This document shows, piece by piece, positions 61,350-64,000 of a stretch of 64,000 bases of DNA (within the stretch, counting starts at the first letter, position 1; the number at the start of each line of letters is the position of its first letter). The notes beneath the pieces were generated by a model. It was not told the origin of the DNA. It did no database searches and worked only from the letters and a program-made list of their open reading frames with translations. Origin of the DNA: Stictocephala bisonia. Lineage: Eukaryota > Arthropoda > Insecta > Hemiptera > Membracidae. The position numbers were made by a program, and so were the translations under genes. Where the stretch lies: assembly GCA_035578905.1 (NCBI GenBank), contig JAQJVL010000002.1, positions 10,974,717 to 11,038,716 on the forward strand, written 5' to 3'.

Positions 61350-62811
61350 GTAGGTCCAGAGAGAACTTTGATCAATTTTAATCCCTCTTAATGATGGGGA
61401 ATATGTTTGGGTGATTCTGTCTGCCATATCTGCCTCCATATTGGATTTCATTCTCCATAAGGTCAGTGTTAAATTCAAATAAAGATTACAGCTTTATTTA
61501 TGAACATAAAATTCTTAGTATTTTTAGAGAGAACAGACTTATCTAGGTCTAGAGCACTTTGAGATTATATTTTAATTTATTCCCTAATTTTTTATTTCAA
61601 ATAAAACTAAATAAAGATCTATTTAAATATGTTTTGTTAACTTCAAAAACAGTTGGGAAACATCTACTCTCAGGAGCTCTAGTTATACTTATCCTGTAGA
61701 GCATGTCATAATTTGAAATACATAATTATAAAAATGTAATCGTCAGAGATTTGTAAGTGAAGTAATGTTCAACTGATAAACGCACCACCTGGTGTCCAAG
61801 CATGGAAACATCTCAAATTTAAACAAGGAAGTAATAGTAAACTACCCCTATTCTTCATTTTAGACACAGGTTGATGGACAGACAGACGACAACCGGTCGA
61901 CATAGTTGGTGGATTTACAAGTGGTTCCAAGGTAGAAGGCTGGAGACTCAAGTTCAAGAACAATGTTCACTGGAGAAGACTTAGTTGTTAGCTTGTAGTG
62001 GTTCAATCTCAAGTTCAAATCCCACAAGGTCATTTAGATTTTCTTTACAGTCTTCTTCAGTGAAAAATGTTACAATCGAGGTGTTGACTAAGGAACTACT
62101 TGCAAATCCGTCGACTATCAGAAGACCCCGTTGTCGTCTGTCTGTCCGTCCCCAAACCATTGAGTAATTTGAACAGTCATGTCAGTTAACTCTCCTTCCC
62201 TGCTCAGCTACCAAGCAGTGCCTGTTTTGCGGTTGAACATTACTTCACATTTCATAACATATGTATTTCAAATAATTGTAACATGCTTTCTAATATAAAT
62301 GGTACTATAAACCCCTGAGATTAGATTTTGTCCAAATGGGTTTGGTTTATAAAAAAATCATATCAGAACAATAGCTATTTGTATTCAGTAAACAAACCAA
62401 AGGATAACATTAAAATCTGATTTAAGCGTGTACTAGACAATTAATTGTATTCTTTTTCAAAAAGGGTCAAGTTTAATATTTTATGTTAATAAATAAAGCT
62501 GTAATCAATTTTTTTAATTTAACATTGACCTTATGGAGTTTCAAATCCAGTATGATGGCAGGTGTAAAACAACACCATACTGGACGACACCCATATTGGT
62601 TAAGGGGTTTGGATGATAACTTTTGAATACTATGTTAAAAGTTTTGTAATTGACGTAAATAAAGAAAAAATAATAAAACTGTCTTGATGTAATGTTAATT
62701 TTCCTTTTAACTATTCCATATAATAAGGAGTTTATGGGAAATTTCCCTCATTAAACATTAAGAATTAAAAAAATACAGTTACAATGGTGTAAAGTTATTT
62801 GTGTTATACAG
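61350..62811 (+). other. ChAT intron, 1462 bp
   Basis: GT (61350) to AG (62810-62811). Nearly all of it is occupied by the inverted-repeat element at 61430-62590. Confidence 0.88.
61430..62590. mobile_element. Inverted-repeat element nested in ChAT intron
   Basis: The outer arms are inverted: 'ctgccat', 'ggattt', 'ctccataaggtcagtgttaa' and 'gattacagctttattta' at 61420-61500 recur as reverse complement at 62480-62570. A second inverted pair lies inside: 'gacagacagacgacaac' and 'acaagtggttcc' (61880-61930) against 62085-62150. No transposase frame. A relative of the right arm is at 29150-29480. Boundaries are approximate. Confidence 0.7.
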
Positions 62812-62980
62812 GCGGGCTTTGCCTGTAGAGCGAGCCACCTCCAGGGAAAAGGGCCAGCCACTGTGTATGTCACAGTACTACCGATTGTTCTCCAGCTACA
62901 GAGTCCCTGGACTCCAGAGGGACTCACAGCTCTCCACCAACCCATCCTCGGAGCATGTCATCGTTGCCTGCACTAATCAG
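62812..62980 (+). CDS. ChAT: Choline O-acetyltransferase, third recognised exon
   Basis: The exon begins after 'gttatacag' with one base completing the split arginine codon, then encodes RALPVERATSREKGQPLCM, SQYYRLFSSYRVPGLQRDSQ and SSEHVIVACTNQ. The GQPLCM.QYY..FSSYR.PG block is the family's substrate-tunnel region. The LPVERA-SREK lead-in and EHVIVAC.NQ end favour ChAT over carnitine acetyltransferase. The exon leaves in phase 0 at CAG|GTCCAA, a GT donor with a poor downstream consensus. A later donor would add up to about 12 residues. The catalytic histidine domain and C-terminus are outside the window. Confidence 0.94.
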
Positions 62981-64000
62981 GTCCAACACACACCTGATCA
63001 CACAATGTATGGTTTATTTTCATTTATTTGCGTGCTTTAGGTTCTTTTTTAATCATCTTTCATTATTTTCTCATATAGCATAGCATAAAGACCACTTTAC
63101 ATTACAACACTTCTAAAGGATTGCCTTTGGGTCTTATCTTTTTTTGGGTGGAAATCTAATTTTCAAATATCTCAGTAAAATATTTTCAAAATGTTAACAA
63201 AACAATTATATTTTCTTTTAACATTTTAATAAATGTAACAATAAAAATAAGAGTAATAAAAGTAACAAAAATAAATTAATGTAAAAATACATAATGATAA
63301 TAATAAATGTAACAAAATAATAAATATTAATATTTAACTATTATTTCATTAATCTATTACAGTATTACAAATCTATTTTTTTATAAATTTGTCAGAATCT
63401 TAACTATGTCAATATTAACAAATTTAAATTTTTGTTTAGAGAATTCAGCAAAACAAAATCTTAAATGTCTCTAAATTACTCAATAACTCATTAAAATAAT
63501 GAATCATTAATTTCACTTTTATTTGAAGACTATTTTAGTTGTCAATACAGTTGTAAAAGAAATACGTTTTTTGGGTATTTTATTTTTAAATATGGTATTC
63601 CAATTTATAATGTGCATGTTCATTAAAAATAATAGTTTTACCCCTATCTTAAACATATAAATAATTAACCAATCAATTTGTATTTAATAGTGGGTTTTTT
63701 TCTATACAAAGTTACCAATTCATAATATAAAATTTAAAATAAATATGAAGGTTCTCAGGCAGAATTGATATACTGTATTACTTTCCCAGATATAACGTTG
63801 AATTAAATGTTTACATGAGATTCAATTTAATATTTCTGTTCTGTCTAGTAATGAAAAGATGAATTAAAATTTATCATAAATCAATAACAACCCCTTTTAA
63901 TTCATAACAATTTTTGAAGTTTTAGAACATTAAAATAAAAAATAACAAAGCCAATTATAAATATAGATTACTTTTTTAATGTAGATAGGCCCTACTATTG
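62981..64000. other. Start of next ChAT intron, AT-rich
   Basis: No exon-like GC-rich segment or repeat is recognised to the window end. The sequence is very AT-rich with 'aataata/taacaaaa' low-complexity stretches (63230-63340). Confidence 0.6.

Overview
This is an AT-rich, repeat-dense stretch of an animal nuclear genome, almost certainly an insect. The evidence is split exons with GT-AG introns, insect-like choline acetyltransferase (ChAT) protein sequence, TTAGG-like (CCTAA-rich) satellite DNA and many relics of Jockey/CR1-type non-LTR retrotransposons. A hemipteran is my guess from the style of the retroelements. It is not proven.

The only host gene I can identify with confidence is on the + strand at the right end: three consecutive exons of ChAT (54627-54821, 61177-61349, 62812-62980). 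Their splice phases agree (0/0, 0/2, 2/0) and together they encode 179 residues of the N-terminal part of the choline/carnitine acyltransferase fold. The catalytic half lies beyond the right edge. A short GC-rich open segment at 52549-52611 that ends in a strong phase-0 donor is a candidate for the upstream coding exon. The ChAT introns hold an 808-bp pyrimidine tract ((CT)358 plus CCT/CCCT), two copies of a dispersed 450-bp repeat, a SINE and an inverted-repeat element. No vesicular acetylcholine transporter (VAChT) open frame is visible upstream, although that gene is nested in the first ChAT intron in several animals.

The remaining sequence is mobile and repetitive. From left to right: a reverse-strand retroelement relic and a Helitron-like 3' end (1.3-2.2 kb); a TIR element whose left end is a 4 x 170-bp array (6.2-7.75 kb); a long-armed palindromic MITE (8.05-8.28 kb); a broken Jockey-like reverse transcriptase (9.6-11.1 kb) and a second relic of it (13.8-14.4 kb); a 36-bp minisatellite directly abutting a 5'-truncated, nearly intact non-LTR element with a 603-codon RT frame (15.97-18.63 kb); a CCTAA-rich satellite with a 335-bp higher-order period (18.73-19.5 kb); several tRNA-derived SINEs (20.4, 22.3, 26.1, 54.3, 59.5 kb); a 59-bp satellite (23.9-24.65 kb); a pogo-like TIR element (30.47-31.05 kb); a retroelement ORF1 relic with an SGNH-esterase-like segment followed by degenerate tandem repeats (36.0-38.3 kb); a mariner-like TIR element (46.38-46.84 kb); and an array at 49-50 kb in which the end of a dispersed repeat alternates with an 18-bp minisatellite.

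No new enzymatic or defence system is evident. The best leads are the structured repeats, the ChAT gene model with the missing VAChT, and a few GC-rich islands that may be promoters or uncalled exons. All repeat relationships were read by eye within this window, so copy boundaries are approximate.
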